Of a stretch of 64,000 nt of DNA, positions 35,130 to 44,289 are shown one piece after another. The DNA is from Bacteroidota bacterium. GTDB lineage: Bacteria; Bacteroidota; Bacteroidia; Flavobacteriales; Flavobacteriaceae. Every line of letters begins with the position of its first letter. The first letter of the stretch is position 1. The stretch lies in contig JAHJTN010000006.1 in NCBI GenBank assembly GCA_018829465.1, positions 1 to 64,000 of the forward strand, in the 5' to 3' direction. Made by a program: the position numbers and the translations under genes. The notes beneath the pieces were generated by a model, which searched no databases, was not told the origin of the DNA, and saw nothing but the letters and a program-made list of their open reading frames with translations.

Positions 35130-36199
35130 AGGTTTTGCAACTCATCGATACGCTCCATGCGGGCGGGGCGGAACGTGTGGCACTAAACTACGCCAACGAA
35201 TTGAGCCGGCGGACGGAAGGCGCTTATTTGTGTACGACCCGCCAAGAAGGCGCGTTGAAGGATCAATTGAAGCCAGAAGTCGGGTATCTTTTTTTACGGA
35301 AAAAATCGGCCTTGGACTTCATCGCAATTTTTCGATTGGCACGATATGTCAAAAAAAATGACATCACAATTATACACGCACACGGAACTTCTTTTTTGAC
35401 GGCAGTTTTGTGTAAATTATTTGTCGGGAATCTAAAAATTGTTTGGCATGACCACTATGGGAAAAGCGAAGAATTGGAAAACAGGCCCAAACTGATTCTG
35501 AAACTCGCCTCACGGTTTATCAACCTGATTGTGGTGGTAAACCCTTTGTTGAAAAACTGGGGTGAGGCACATCTCCAGGTCAAAAAAGTTATTTATCTGA
35601 CGAATTTTTCAATTTTGGACGAGGCGATTCCTGCAAATACAACCCTTTCTGGATTCGATGGAAAAAGAATGGTTTGCTTGGCAAATTTCAGACCTCAAAA
35701 AAATCATTTGTTGCTGTTGTCTGTTTTTGGTGAACTTTTAAAAGAATTCCCGGAGTGGACGCTCCATCTAGTCGGGAAAAATTTTGGAGATGCATATTTT
35801 CATCAAATACAGCAATATATTGATGCAAACCATCTGCAAAAAAGTATTTTTATTTACGACTCGCGCGATGACATACACCATATTTTGAGTCAATCAGACA
35901 TCGGTGTGCTTCCTTCACAATCTGAAGGTTTCCCGTTGGCTTTGTTGGAATACGGCTTGGCAGGTCTGCCCGTGGTTGTTTCGAATGTCGGGGAATGTGC
36001 GGGCATATTGGGCAATCCGCCGCAAGGGTTGTTGGTCGGGCCGAATGATGCGGAACAACTAAAAGCTTCCCTATCTTTGCTGATGTCTGACAAAAAAACC
36101 GCCGCCCGGTTGGGTGCGGGTTTTAAAAATCGGGTGCAAAAGCATTTTTCACCTGAAAAAATTATCAGAAAACTGTTGACATGCTACAGCGAACTCTAA
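35126..36199 (+). CDS. GT4-type glycosyltransferase
   Basis: A 357-residue GT-B enzyme. N-terminal VLQLIDTLHAGGAERVALNYA is the typical GT4 opening. NFRPQKNHLLLLSVF marks the linker, and LPSQSEGFPLALLEYGLAGLPVV (about 265-287) the E-x7-E donor site. It probably adds one sugar to the lipid-linked repeat unit on the cytoplasmic side. Overlaps its neighbours by 4 and 19 bp. Confidence 0.9.
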   Translation: MKVLQLIDTLHAGGAERVALNYANELSRRTEGAYLCTTRQEGALKDQLKPEVGYLFLRKKSALDFIAIFRLARYVKKNDITIIHAHGTSFLTAVLCKLFVGNLKIVWHDHYGKSEELENRPKLILKLASRFINLIVVVNPLLKNWGEAHLQVKKVIYLTNFSILDEAIPANTTLSGFDGKRMVCLANFRPQKNHLLLLSVFGELLKEFPEWTLHLVGKNFGDAYFHQIQQYIDANHLQKSIFIYDSRDDIHHILSQSDIGVLPSQSEGFPLALLEYGLAGLPVVVSNVGECAGILGNPPQGLLVGPNDAEQLKASLSLLMSDKKTAARLGAGFKNRVQKHFSPEKIIRKLLTCYSEL

Positions 36200-37554
36200 A
36201 AAAATACGACATCAGTGCGTCATCCTATTTGGGTCTTATCTTGATTCATGTAGGCATTGGTGTGGGTGTGTACCTCTTCGAGCCGCTGTCCAAATTATAC
36301 TACTTTGCTTTTTTGGGGTTTTTCTTTTTTAAGATTTTAAAAAACCGAAACAGAAACCAAGAAATTTTAATGGCTTGTGCCTATATAGTTGGAAGCGAAG
36401 TTTTTATGCGTATGACCGGTGGTGCCATTTTTTACGAAGCTGCCAAATATGAAATCATTGCGTTTTGTGGTTTGGGTCTTTTTATGGAAGGTTTTAAAAG
36501 AGATGGTGCTGTCTATTTTTTATACCTCCTTTTGCTGGCACCGGGTATCGTCATATCGTCCGAAACTTTAAACATGGACACCAACATCAGAACAGCTATC
36601 GCCTTCAACCTCAGCGGACCCGTTTGCCTAGGCGTGGCTGCTTTGTATGCCTACAAAAAACCTGTAAGCCGCCAACAGCTCCACTGGATTGCTTTGGCAG
36701 GGCTGCTGCCCATCATTTCTATGGGAGTCTATTTGTATCTATACACGCCCGACCTGCGAGATGTGATTACGGGCACGGAATCTAACTTTGCTGCCTCCGG
36801 TGGTTTTGGCCCCAACCAAGTGGCTACAATCTTGGGCTTGGGTATTTTTCTGGCTTATTCACGAATTTTGTTTCACTCTCAAAACAAACTGCTGCTTGGT
36901 GTCAATATTTTTATTTTTGTCTTATTGGCCTATCGGGGTCTGGTCACTTTCTCACGGGGCGGAATGATTGTAGGAATCTTTATGATTAGTTTGTTGGTGT
37001 TTTCAACCTACAAACGGATTGATTTTTACAACAAGCAAAAAATGACCTTTTTGCTCATCGTGTTTTCGGGTATAGCCCTTGGGACTTGGCTTTACAGTTC
37101 CTACCAAACCTCTGGCCTGTTGGAGCTACGCTACGCGGGCAAGGATGCGGCCGGCAGGACGTCCGGAGACTACGGCACGGGAAGGGCAGCACTTTTTCAA
37201 ACTGAGTTTAAGGCTTTTCTGGAAAACCCCTTGTTCGGCATCGGGGTTGGGAAAAACAAAGAATACAGAGAAGAAAATTTCGGCGTAGAATCGGCCAGTC
37301 ATAATGAAGTGAGCCGTTTGTTGGCCGAACACGGTACTGCCGGTATTCTCTCGCTTTTTATACTCATATTCACCCCTTTGCTGCTGCGCATACGCCATCG
37401 TAACAACCTGATGTTTTTGCCCTTTTTGGCATTTTGGTTTTTGACCATCAACCACTCCTCTATGCGCTTGGCAGCACCGGCTTTTGTATATGCCTTGGTG
37501 CTTTTACATATTTACTATGACAAAAATTCTGTATATCGGCAACCAACTGGTTGA
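36181..37554 (+). CDS. O-antigen ligase/polymerase-like membrane protein (Wzy/WaaL type)
   Basis: A 457-residue integral membrane protein with ten or more predicted helices and one large periplasmic loop (about 310-375). The loop contains TGRAALFQTEFKAFLENPLFGIGVGKN and SASHNEVSRLLAEHG, the conserved Wzy_C region. It polymerises or ligates polysaccharide units in the periplasm; the two roles cannot be separated by sequence. Its 3' end overlaps the next gene by 38 bp. Confidence 0.88.
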   Translation: MLQRTLKKYDISASSYLGLILIHVGIGVGVYLFEPLSKLYYFAFLGFFFFKILKNRNRNQEILMACAYIVGSEVFMRMTGGAIFYEAAKYEIIAFCGLGLFMEGFKRDGAVYFLYLLLLAPGIVISSETLNMDTNIRTAIAFNLSGPVCLGVAALYAYKKPVSRQQLHWIALAGLLPIISMGVYLYLYTPDLRDVITGTESNFAASGGFGPNQVATILGLGIFLAYSRILFHSQNKLLLGVNIFIFVLLAYRGLVTFSRGGMIVGIFMISLLVFSTYKRIDFYNKQKMTFLLIVFSGIALGTWLYSSYQTSGLLELRYAGKDAAGRTSGDYGTGRAALFQTEFKAFLENPLFGIGVGKNKEYREENFGVESASHNEVSRLLAEHGTAGILSLFILIFTPLLLRIRHRNNLMFLPFLAFWFLTINHSSMRLAAPAFVYALVLLHIYYDKNSVYRQPTG

Positions 37555-38527
37555 GCATGGAAAAAACCCCACTGGTGTGGACACCCTAAGCCCAAAGTTC
37601 ATCGCTCTGGGACACACTGTAGTCACCGCATCGGGCGTAAAGAACAAATGGATACGGTTGGGAGATATGCTGTTGTCTGTTGTGCTTCACCGGTCTGAAA
37701 CCGACCTGGTGCTGATAGACACCTATAGCACCCAAAATTTTTACTACGCCTTTTTTTGCGGATTGTTGTGTCGATGGCTTGGCCTGCCTTATTATCCGAT
37801 TTTACACGGCGGAAATCTTATAAATAGGCTAAAAAAATCACCGCGAATGAGTCGCTTTTTGTTTAAAAATGCTGCTAAAAACATTGCGCCCTCACTTTAT
37901 ATGCTCGATGTATTTATCAAAAATGGCTATCAAAATACCGTGCACATCCCAAATGATATCAACTTGGCGGCTTATCCATTTACGGAGCGAAAATCGGTAG
38001 CAGCCAAGCTCCTTTGGGTGCGCTCATTCAAAGATATTTATCATCCGCAAATGGCGATAGAAGTGGCGCATAAGCTCAAAGAAAAAGGGCATGAAGTGGC
38101 GCTTTGCATGGTTGGCCCCGCCTTAGATGACACTTTTCAAAAATGCGTGGCGCGCGCGCGTGCCCTCAAGTTGGATGTTGAATTTACCGGACGGTTGTCT
38201 AAACCGGAATGGCTTGCGCTTTCGCGGGAATATGATATTTTTATCAACACCACGCATGCAGACAATCTACCCATAAGTGTGCTCGAAGCTATGGCTTTGG
38301 GTATGCCGGTGGTCTCTACAGCGGTTGGCGGCATTCCTTTTTTAATCAAACACGAGCAAAACGGATTGCTTTGCCCTGATAGTGATGCAGAAGACATGGC
38401 ACAACAGCTTATTCGGTTGGTTGAAAATCCGGTTTTAGCGGCGAGAATGAGCCAAGCCGGAAGGTTAACAGCCGAGGCATACGATTGGGAACACATAAAA
38501 AATAAGTGGAAAGAACTCTTGAAATAA
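37517..38527 (+). CDS. GT4-type glycosyltransferase
   Basis: A 336-residue GT-B enzyme. It starts TKILYIGNQLVEHGKNPTGVDTL and carries LLWVRSFKDIYHPQMAIEVA and INTTHADNLPISVLEAMALGMPVVS with the E-x7-E type donor site (about 255-275). The ATG at 37517 gives the usual N-terminus; an upstream ATG at 37484 would add 11 unlikely residues. It overlaps the polymerase gene by 38 bp, so expression is coupled. Confidence 0.9.
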   Translation: MTKILYIGNQLVEHGKNPTGVDTLSPKFIALGHTVVTASGVKNKWIRLGDMLLSVVLHRSETDLVLIDTYSTQNFYYAFFCGLLCRWLGLPYYPILHGGNLINRLKKSPRMSRFLFKNAAKNIAPSLYMLDVFIKNGYQNTVHIPNDINLAAYPFTERKSVAAKLLWVRSFKDIYHPQMAIEVAHKLKEKGHEVALCMVGPALDDTFQKCVARARALKLDVEFTGRLSKPEWLALSREYDIFINTTHADNLPISVLEAMALGMPVVSTAVGGIPFLIKHEQNGLLCPDSDAEDMAQQLIRLVENPVLAARMSQAGRLTAEAYDWEHIKNKWKELLK

Positions 38528-38629
38528 TGCCAAAACGGAACATTATTTAGCTGTTTATGAATTGTAAAAAAGGATTGCCAAATTGTAAAACTTTGAGAAC
38601 GCTTCATTTTCATTTGAGTAAAGAAATTC

Positions 38630-38637
38630 TATCTTTG
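38630..38637 (+). promoter_or_regulatory. -7 promoter element TATCTTTG abutting the sugar transferase start
   Basis: Exact TATCTTTG ending 4 bp before the GTG start codon at 38642, predicting a leaderless or nearly leaderless mRNA. Confidence 0.5.
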
Positions 38638-38641
38638 AAAT

Positions 38642-40045
38642 GTGAAAAAAAACTTAAAAAGCCCGAAAAAGAAGATTCACTTCGAGATTTCAGAGCGCAA
38701 ATTGCTCTTGCGCGTTTTTGATGTATGGGTCGTGTTGGTTTCGCTCTTTGGCATCGATCAATTCATTGGGATTAATTATTTCGATTTCAACAAAGAAAAC
38801 ATACAATGGCCACTTTTGTTGTCTTTCTATCTCTTGTTGTTCAACAGTGTTTTTGAACTCTACGACCTGCAAACCGCCGCCAATATTGAACGCAGTATTA
38901 AAAATACACTTTTTTCCGCTACGGCTACCACAGTCGCCTTTTTGTTTACGCCTTATATTTCTCCCGTTTTGCCTGAACGCCGCTTAGAAATTCTTTATTT
39001 TTACGGAATCACCTTGCTTTCGTTGTTGGTTTGGCGTATTTTATACATCAAACTCTTTACGAGCGAGCGATTTCAAAAAAAAATATTGGTTTTTGGCAGT
39101 GCGGAAGAAGTGATGCTCATCCAATCTGATTTTGCCAAAACGCATCCGGAAAGTGTGGTCATAGGCATGAGTCCGTCTGCCAAGTCTAAAGATGGAACAC
39201 GGCAATATGTATATCCGGTAATGCCCAAGGCACTCGAGGCGTTTATAACAGAAAACCAAATATCTGAAATCATAATTTCCAACAATAATTCTAAGAAAAT
39301 AACCAAAGACTTTTACGATGTTTTTCTCCACTTATTAGAAAAAGGATTTCCACTGCGCGAATATTCTCAGGTATATGAAGAAGTCACACACAGAATCCCT
39401 GTGCAACACGTGGGCAAAGATTTTTACAGATATTTCCCATTTAGCCGCAACCACCAAAACCAGTTGTATTTGTTCCTGCACAAGCTCTTGGATGTCAGTT
39501 TGGCACTAGTAGGACTGTTCGTGTTTTTTCTTTTACTGCCATTGGTACTTATCGGAAACCTGATAGCCAACAGAGGCGCGCTTTTTTACACGCAGATACG
39601 CATTGGTAAAAACGGCGAACCCTTTAAGATATACAAGTTGCGAACCATGATTAAAAATGCGGAAACTTCCGGGCCTGTTTGGGCGCAAAAAAATGATTTT
39701 CGGGTGACGCGATTCGGGCGCGTGCTCCGAAGAAGCCGCATCGACGAGATTCCGCAACTCATCAATGTGCTGCGGGGCGAAATGTCAATCATAGGACCAA
39801 GACCCGAGCGGCCGGAATTTGTGTCGCAACTTTCCGAAAAAATTCCGTTCTACCAAACCCGCCATATTATCTGCCCCGGCATCACCGGTTGGGCTCAGGT
39901 GAAAGCGGGCTACGGCTCTGAGGAAGCACACGCCTTAGAAAAACTTCAATACGACTTGTTCTATCTAAAACACAGAAGTTTGTACTTGGATATGGTGATT
40001 TTGGTAAAAACTTTTTCGACCGTATTGTTTTTTAGAGGACAATAA
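38642..40045 (+). CDS. polyprenyl-phosphate sugar-1-phosphate transferase (initiating)
   Basis: A 467-residue WcaJ/WbaP-type protein. It has four N-terminal helices (about 25-125), a CoA-binding-like domain (about 140-250, KILVFGSAEEVMLIQ), a fifth helix (about 280-303), and a catalytic Bac_transf domain. That domain includes IGKNGEPFKIYKLRTMIKNAE, RRSRIDEIPQLINVLRGEMS and GPRPERPEF. It moves a sugar-1-phosphate to undecaprenyl phosphate to start each polysaccharide unit. GTG is the only sensible start. It has its own promoter within the cluster. Confidence 0.93.
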   Translation: MKKNLKSPKKKIHFEISERKLLLRVFDVWVVLVSLFGIDQFIGINYFDFNKENIQWPLLLSFYLLLFNSVFELYDLQTAANIERSIKNTLFSATATTVAFLFTPYISPVLPERRLEILYFYGITLLSLLVWRILYIKLFTSERFQKKILVFGSAEEVMLIQSDFAKTHPESVVIGMSPSAKSKDGTRQYVYPVMPKALEAFITENQISEIIISNNNSKKITKDFYDVFLHLLEKGFPLREYSQVYEEVTHRIPVQHVGKDFYRYFPFSRNHQNQLYLFLHKLLDVSLALVGLFVFFLLLPLVLIGNLIANRGALFYTQIRIGKNGEPFKIYKLRTMIKNAETSGPVWAQKNDFRVTRFGRVLRRSRIDEIPQLINVLRGEMSIIGPRPERPEFVSQLSEKIPFYQTRHIICPGITGWAQVKAGYGSEEAHALEKLQYDLFYLKHRSLYLDMVILVKTFSTVLFFRGQ

Positions 40046-40102
40046 AATCTTATTTTTACAAGAAGATAATTTCCTACACATTTTTGTAAAAAAATCATTC
40101 GT

Positions 40103-40729
40103 TTGCCACTACATCAATCTCTTTTTCCGGACAAAGATACCCGTGTACTGATTTGGAAAATAACCGAACCCTTGGCGCATCTCAGCGCGGGCATAACCCT
40201 CAAAGAAAAAAGTGCCGAGCGGCTGCAGGGCATGCAATCTGAAATTCATCAAAAAGGTTTTTTGAGTGTTCGCCATTTGTTGCAACAGTTGGGATATGAA
40301 GATATGGACCTATCCTATGACGGCAACGGAAAACCTTACCTAAGAGACGGCCGTCATATTTCAATCACCCATTCCTTTGAGTTTTCAGGCGTGGTCGTAA
40401 GTTCCGTTCCCTATGGTATAGATATTGAAAAGAAGCGAGAAAAAATCGTTAAAATAGCACACAAGTTTTTAGACGAGAAAGAGTGCGAATACATGGGTGA
40501 GGACATCCAAAAACTAACGTGGGCTTGGGCATCTAAAGAATCTATTTATAAAATAGCACCGCCTATCGGCATTAGTTTTAAACAGCACTTGCGCGTACAT
40601 TTTGATCCCTTCGATGAAACTTTGATACACGGCAAACTCCGGTTTGGAAACGAAATGGCACATTACCGACTTTGCGGTTTAGACATAGACGGGTTTACCT
40701 GTGTGTTTGGAAAAGAAGTGGTTTTGTAG
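40103..40729 (+). CDS. 4'-phosphopantetheinyl transferase superfamily protein
   Basis: A 208-residue Sfp-like enzyme that activates carrier proteins by adding the phosphopantetheine arm of CoA. Motifs are ISITHSFEFSGVVVS (about 90-104), GIDIEKKREKIVKIAHKFL with the Mg-binding D/E pair, and TWAWASKESIYK (about 144-155). No ATG is available at the 5' end; TTG 40103, or possibly the ATT two codons upstream, is the start. Nothing around it shows which carrier protein it serves; fatty acid ACP is the default. Confidence 0.85.
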   Translation: MPLHQSLFPDKDTRVLIWKITEPLAHLSAGITLKEKSAERLQGMQSEIHQKGFLSVRHLLQQLGYEDMDLSYDGNGKPYLRDGRHISITHSFEFSGVVVSSVPYGIDIEKKREKIVKIAHKFLDEKECEYMGEDIQKLTWAWASKESIYKIAPPIGISFKQHLRVHFDPFDETLIHGKLRFGNEMAHYRLCGLDIDGFTCVFGKEVVL

Positions 40730-40734
40730 GCATT

Positions 40735-41760
40735 TTACCTTCTGTACAACTGTCGGATGACTCCCTCTGCCGGTTTGTTTTGTACAGTGTATTGGCTGTC
40801 ATTTTCGCCGCCGGACTCTTCATGTCGATGAAACCATTTCCACAAAAAACCACCTTCAAACCAAGACTCATTCCAGAAAGTACGGTAAATAGCCGTCAAT
40901 GCATTTTCTTGGGCTTTGAAATTGATCTCCTTCAGCTCTCTTGAGGAATCCCAAGGACGTTTGGCGGTATAGTCTAAGCTGCGGTAGCCATACTCGGTAA
41001 AAACGACATTTTTCCCGGTTTGAACAGAAAGGGCTCTAATTTTTTCTTTGATGGGTTTCCAGTTTTGCAGGAGTTCTGCCACTTCAGGAGTTTTGGCTTC
41101 AGACAAAGGAAAATAGGCATCGATGCCAATAAAATCTAAAGATTTCCAGTGCGGAAACTTGTGATACGCATCCCAGTTTTCGGCATAAGTCAATTTACCG
41201 GAATAGACCTTGCGAACCGCTTCAATGAGTGCTTTCCATGCATCGGGTCTTTCGGCTACATAGGTGGCCAATTCTGTGCCGATGCTAAACATTTCGATAC
41301 CTTCTTCTTCGGCCAACTTGGCAAAAGTCAGGATAAAATCTGCATAATTTTTTTCGAAAGCAAGCCAGTCCTCTTCTGTATTCATTTTGATATGACCCGT
41401 AAAATCTCCGTGACTGATCCACAATTGGGGTTTGAGTAAAATTTTGACCTTGTTCTTTTTGAAAAGCCTCGCCATTTCTCTGATGCCGTCTGAGCGCTCG
41501 CCCCGCCATTGCCTACTCATATTGTAACGGATGTCAGGCGCATTGAGACCTGGCATAAAACCAAATGGGCTCAGCGCAGTCCAATTGGCGTGAATGTCTA
41601 AAACGGGTTTTACGTGTTCAAAATCAATAGGATCTCTTGAACTCACGTAGCTTACGCCATTTATCTTTTCGTCTTGTTGCGCAAAAGCTATGAGGCTCCA
41701 TAAAGCGCACAAATAGAACAGCACAAACTTTTTCAGGTTAGGAATGGCTTTCGTTTTCAT
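40735..41760 (-). CDS. GH113-like glycoside hydrolase
   Basis: A 341-residue secreted protein with a signal peptide (about 1-27, ending AFAQ) and a TIM barrel. Likely catalytic residues are the glutamates in MFSIGTELATY (acid/base) and VVFTEYGYRS (nucleophile), the arrangement of GH113 beta-mannanases and related glycosidases. FIGIDAYFPLSE is also typical. Substrate uncertain. Overlaps the upstream M20 peptidase by 23 bp, which suggests co-transcription rather than shared function. Confidence 0.8.
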   Translation of the reverse strand: MKTKAIPNLKKFVLFYLCALWSLIAFAQQDEKINGVSYVSSRDPIDFEHVKPVLDIHANWTALSPFGFMPGLNAPDIRYNMSRQWRGERSDGIREMARLFKKNKVKILLKPQLWISHGDFTGHIKMNTEEDWLAFEKNYADFILTFAKLAEEEGIEMFSIGTELATYVAERPDAWKALIEAVRKVYSGKLTYAENWDAYHKFPHWKSLDFIGIDAYFPLSEAKTPEVAELLQNWKPIKEKIRALSVQTGKNVVFTEYGYRSLDYTAKRPWDSSRELKEINFKAQENALTAIYRTFWNESWFEGGFLWKWFHRHEESGGENDSQYTVQNKPAEGVIRQLYRR

Positions 41761-43138
41761 AGCGTTGGGTGAAATTTTGATAAAAGTAAGGAATTGTTTC
41801 GATACCTTTCAAAAAATTAAAAACACCAAAATGCTCGTTGGGAGAATGTATGGCATCTGAATCTAAGCCAAAACCCATAAGCACAGATTTGACACCCAGT
41901 TCTTTTTCAAAAAGAGAAACGATGGGAATACTTCCGCCACTGTATTGTGGCAGTGGTGCTTTTTGAAAGGTTTTTTCATAGGCATCATAAGCGGCTTTAT
42001 AGCCGATATGGTCGGTACTCATCAGGTATGCCTGACCGCCGTGGTGAGGCTTTACTTTTACGCGCACGCCTTTGGGCGCCAAACTTTCAAAATAAGTAGT
42101 AAACAAGTCTGTGATTTTCGTCCAATTTTGGTTGGCCACCAACCGCATGGAAATTTTTGCATGGGCTTTTGAGGCAATGACGGTTTTGGCACCTTCTCCT
42201 GTGTATCCGCCCCAAATACCGTTGACATCTAAGGTAGGGCGAATAGAATTTCGCTCAAGTGTTGTGTAACCCTTTTCCCCATAAACACCGGCTATGTCTA
42301 ATGCCTTTTGATAGGCATCTAAAGAAAATGGTGTTTTGGCAATTTCTGCGCGTTCATCTTGAGAAAGTTCCACTACATCATCGTAAAAACCGGGTATGGT
42401 GATACGGTTGTTTTCGTCGTGCAAAGCAGCAATCATTTTTGCCAAGATGTTGATAGAATTGGCTACCGCGCCACCGTAAAGTCCGGAATGTAGGTCTCGG
42501 TTGGGCCCGGAAATTTCCACTTCCACGTATGAAAGTCCGCGCAAACCCACGGTGATAGACGGCTGTTCGTTGCTTATCATTCCGGTGTCTGAAATGAGTA
42601 TGATATCTGTCCGCAGTTTTTCGCGATTGGCTTTTACAAATTTTTCCAAATTGACAGACCCTACTTCTTCTTCTCCTTCTATCATAAACTTTACGTTGCA
42701 CGGCAAAGCATCTGATTGCAACATGAGCTCAACCGCTTTGATGTGCATAAACATTTGTCCTTTGTCGTCACAGGCGCCACGGGCAAAAATGGCACCATCC
42801 GGATGTGCGAGCGTTTTTTTGATAACCGGCTCAAAAGGGGGAGATTCCCATAATTCTAAAGGGTTTGGTGGCTGCACATCGTAGTGTCCATATACTAAAA
42901 CTGTTGGGCTGTTATGATTTACTATTTTTTCTGCATAAATGATGGGATGTCCTTCTGTAGGACAAATTTCAACGCAGTCGCATCCTATTTGGCGTAAATG
43001 ATAGGCAACGGCATCGGCAGTTGCTGCCACCTCATTTTTGAAAGCGCTGTCTGCACTGATGGAAGGAATTTTTAAAAGTGTAAAGAGTTCGGACAAGTAG
43101 CGGTCTTTTTCTTTGTGTATGGTTTCTTTAAATGACAT
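41738..43138 (-). CDS. M20 family dipeptidase
   Basis: A 466-residue zinc peptidase. The metal-binding regions are VLVYGHYDVQPP (histidine and aspartate), GACDDKGQM, IEGEEEVGS (catalytic glutamate followed by ligand) and a C-terminal histidine in DAIHSPNE. A dimerisation domain occupies about 190-345. It fits the CNDP-like dipeptidase group, and there is no signal peptide, so it is cytoplasmic. A TAAATTTG motif lies 17 bp upstream on the minus strand. Confidence 0.93.
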   Translation of the reverse strand: MSFKETIHKEKDRYLSELFTLLKIPSISADSAFKNEVAATADAVAYHLRQIGCDCVEICPTEGHPIIYAEKIVNHNSPTVLVYGHYDVQPPNPLELWESPPFEPVIKKTLAHPDGAIFARGACDDKGQMFMHIKAVELMLQSDALPCNVKFMIEGEEEVGSVNLEKFVKANREKLRTDIILISDTGMISNEQPSITVGLRGLSYVEVEISGPNRDLHSGLYGGAVANSINILAKMIAALHDENNRITIPGFYDDVVELSQDERAEIAKTPFSLDAYQKALDIAGVYGEKGYTTLERNSIRPTLDVNGIWGGYTGEGAKTVIASKAHAKISMRLVANQNWTKITDLFTTYFESLAPKGVRVKVKPHHGGQAYLMSTDHIGYKAAYDAYEKTFQKAPLPQYSGGSIPIVSLFEKELGVKSVLMGFGLDSDAIHSPNEHFGVFNFLKGIETIPYFYQNFTQRYENESHS

Positions 43139-43154
43139 TTATGGGTGTTTTTAT

Positions 43155-43162
43155 CAAATTTA
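43155..43162 (-). promoter_or_regulatory. -7 promoter element TAAATTTG for the M20 gene
   Basis: TAnnTTTG on the minus strand, 17 bp before the start codon at 43138. Confidence 0.4.
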
Positions 43163-43207
43163 CTATTTTTTTTCAGGATAAAAAGATGTAAGAAATAAAA
43201 ACTTGAC

Positions 43208-43215
43208 TAAATTTG
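43208..43215 (+). promoter_or_regulatory. -7 promoter element TAAATTTG for tRNA-Leu
   Basis: TAnnTTTG located 33 bp before the mature 5' end of the tRNA. Confidence 0.4.
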
Positions 43216-43247
43216 CACCACTGTTTTGGATACCCAAACCATTTTTT

Positions 43248-43329
43248 GCGGGTGTGGTGAAATTGGTAGACACGCCAGACTTAGGATCTGGTGCCTCACG
43301 GTGTGTAGGTTCGAGTCCTATCACCCGCA
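43248..43329 (+). tRNA. tRNA-Leu (UAG anticodon)
   Basis: An 82-nt tRNA. The acceptor arm GCGGGTG pairs with CACCCGC at the 3' end, with discriminator A. The anticodon stem-loop is CCAGA-CTTAGGA-TCTGG, with UAG as anticodon, reading CUN leucine codons. The T arm includes GTTCGAGTC, and there is a variable arm as expected for class II tRNA-Leu. CCA is not encoded. A terminator follows at once. Confidence 0.96.
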
Positions 43330-43337
43330 CAACCGAA

Positions 43338-43368
43338 AACCTTCTTATGGCTAAGAAGGTTTTTTTTA
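43338..43368 (+). terminator. rho-independent terminator after tRNA-Leu
   Basis: AACCTTCTTA, a 4-base loop and TAAGAAGGTT followed by T. Confidence 0.88.
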
Positions 43369-43400
43369 TACAATAAATTGACTTTAGGGATAATACCACA

Positions 43401-44225
43401 TCAAAACAACCTGACTACGTCGATGTGTTGGTTGTTGACGGCTTTGTCTAGTGCGGTTTCGTTGCTCAAATCTTTTTGGTTGGGATTGGCACCAAATTCT
43501 AACAACAGTTTTACGACTTCTGCATGTCCTTCTTCCGCTGCAAACATAAGTGCTGTGGTGTGTGGACCGTCTGTTTCGTTGGGGTTGGCTCCTGATTCTA
43601 GAAGCAATTTGCAAATTTCGTACTGTCCGAACATGGCTGCGATAGTCAATGCCGGCCGCGTGTCAAAATGAATGTTGGGATTGGCATGATGGGCAAGTAA
43701 AAGTGAAACGCAAGCTATGCTGTCTTCAAAAATTGCTTGCGTGAGTATAGGAACGCCGGTATCGGGAAAAGCATAGTCTGGGTCGGTTTTTTCTGCCAAA
43801 AATCTTTCGAGTATCAGTGGGTTATCACTTTCTATGGCATATAGCAAAATATCGTCTGTAAATTTGTTCTTTCGATTATTCCAATCGGCAAATTGGTGCC
43901 GGTGCAGCGTTTTGAGAATATCTACAAGATTTTGCTCACGGGCCAGCTGGAGCGGAATTGCACCGGAGGCATCTGCCAAATTGGGATCTGCGCCTTTGTC
44001 CAGTAAAAAGGAAACGAGTTCGTGGTTTTCTGATGCTATTGCATAGACCAATGGCGATTTGCCCAAGGAATCGGACGCGTTCAGCATTTCATAGGGAAAC
44101 TGCTTAAAACTTTTTAAAAAGGTTGTGTTTTCAGATTTGACGGCCTCGAAGAAAACCTTAGTATCTTTCAAGGTTTTGGAGCATCCAAACATCAGAAAAA
44201 CAAATATGTACAGAAAACATTTCAT
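43401..44225 (-). CDS. ankyrin repeat lipoprotein
   Basis: A 274-residue protein. An N-terminal lipoprotein signal (MKCFLYIFVFLMFGCS, lipobox C15) is followed by about seven ankyrin repeats, for example KSPLVYAIASENHELVSFLL, ADASGAIPLQLAREQ, RPALTIAAMFGQYEICKLLL and TTALMFAAEEGHAEVVKLLL. It should be an envelope-anchored protein-binding scaffold; partner unknown. The gene stands alone, convergent with the tRNA. Confidence 0.88.
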   Translation of the reverse strand: MKCFLYIFVFLMFGCSKTLKDTKVFFEAVKSENTTFLKSFKQFPYEMLNASDSLGKSPLVYAIASENHELVSFLLDKGADPNLADASGAIPLQLAREQNLVDILKTLHRHQFADWNNRKNKFTDDILLYAIESDNPLILERFLAEKTDPDYAFPDTGVPILTQAIFEDSIACVSLLLAHHANPNIHFDTRPALTIAAMFGQYEICKLLLESGANPNETDGPHTTALMFAAEEGHAEVVKLLLEFGANPNQKDLSNETALDKAVNNQHIDVVRLF

Positions 44226-44235
44226 GGCTCACTAT

Positions 44236-44270
44236 AAAAAAAGGCCTTAACAAACCGCTAAGACCTTTTA
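44236..44270 (-). terminator. terminator after the cytochrome P460 gene
   Basis: On the minus strand, AAAAGG-CTTA pairs with TAAG-CCTTTT, with one mismatch, and runs into T. The stem is nearly symmetrical. Confidence 0.6.
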
Positions 44271-44289
44271 TATTTCAAAATAACGTTAA

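Noticed and set aside
43163-43399. 78-codon minus-strand frame containing VIGLEPTHREAPDPKSGVSTN
   Set aside because: It is antisense to tRNA-Leu. This peptide is a well-known false annotation arising from tRNA genes.
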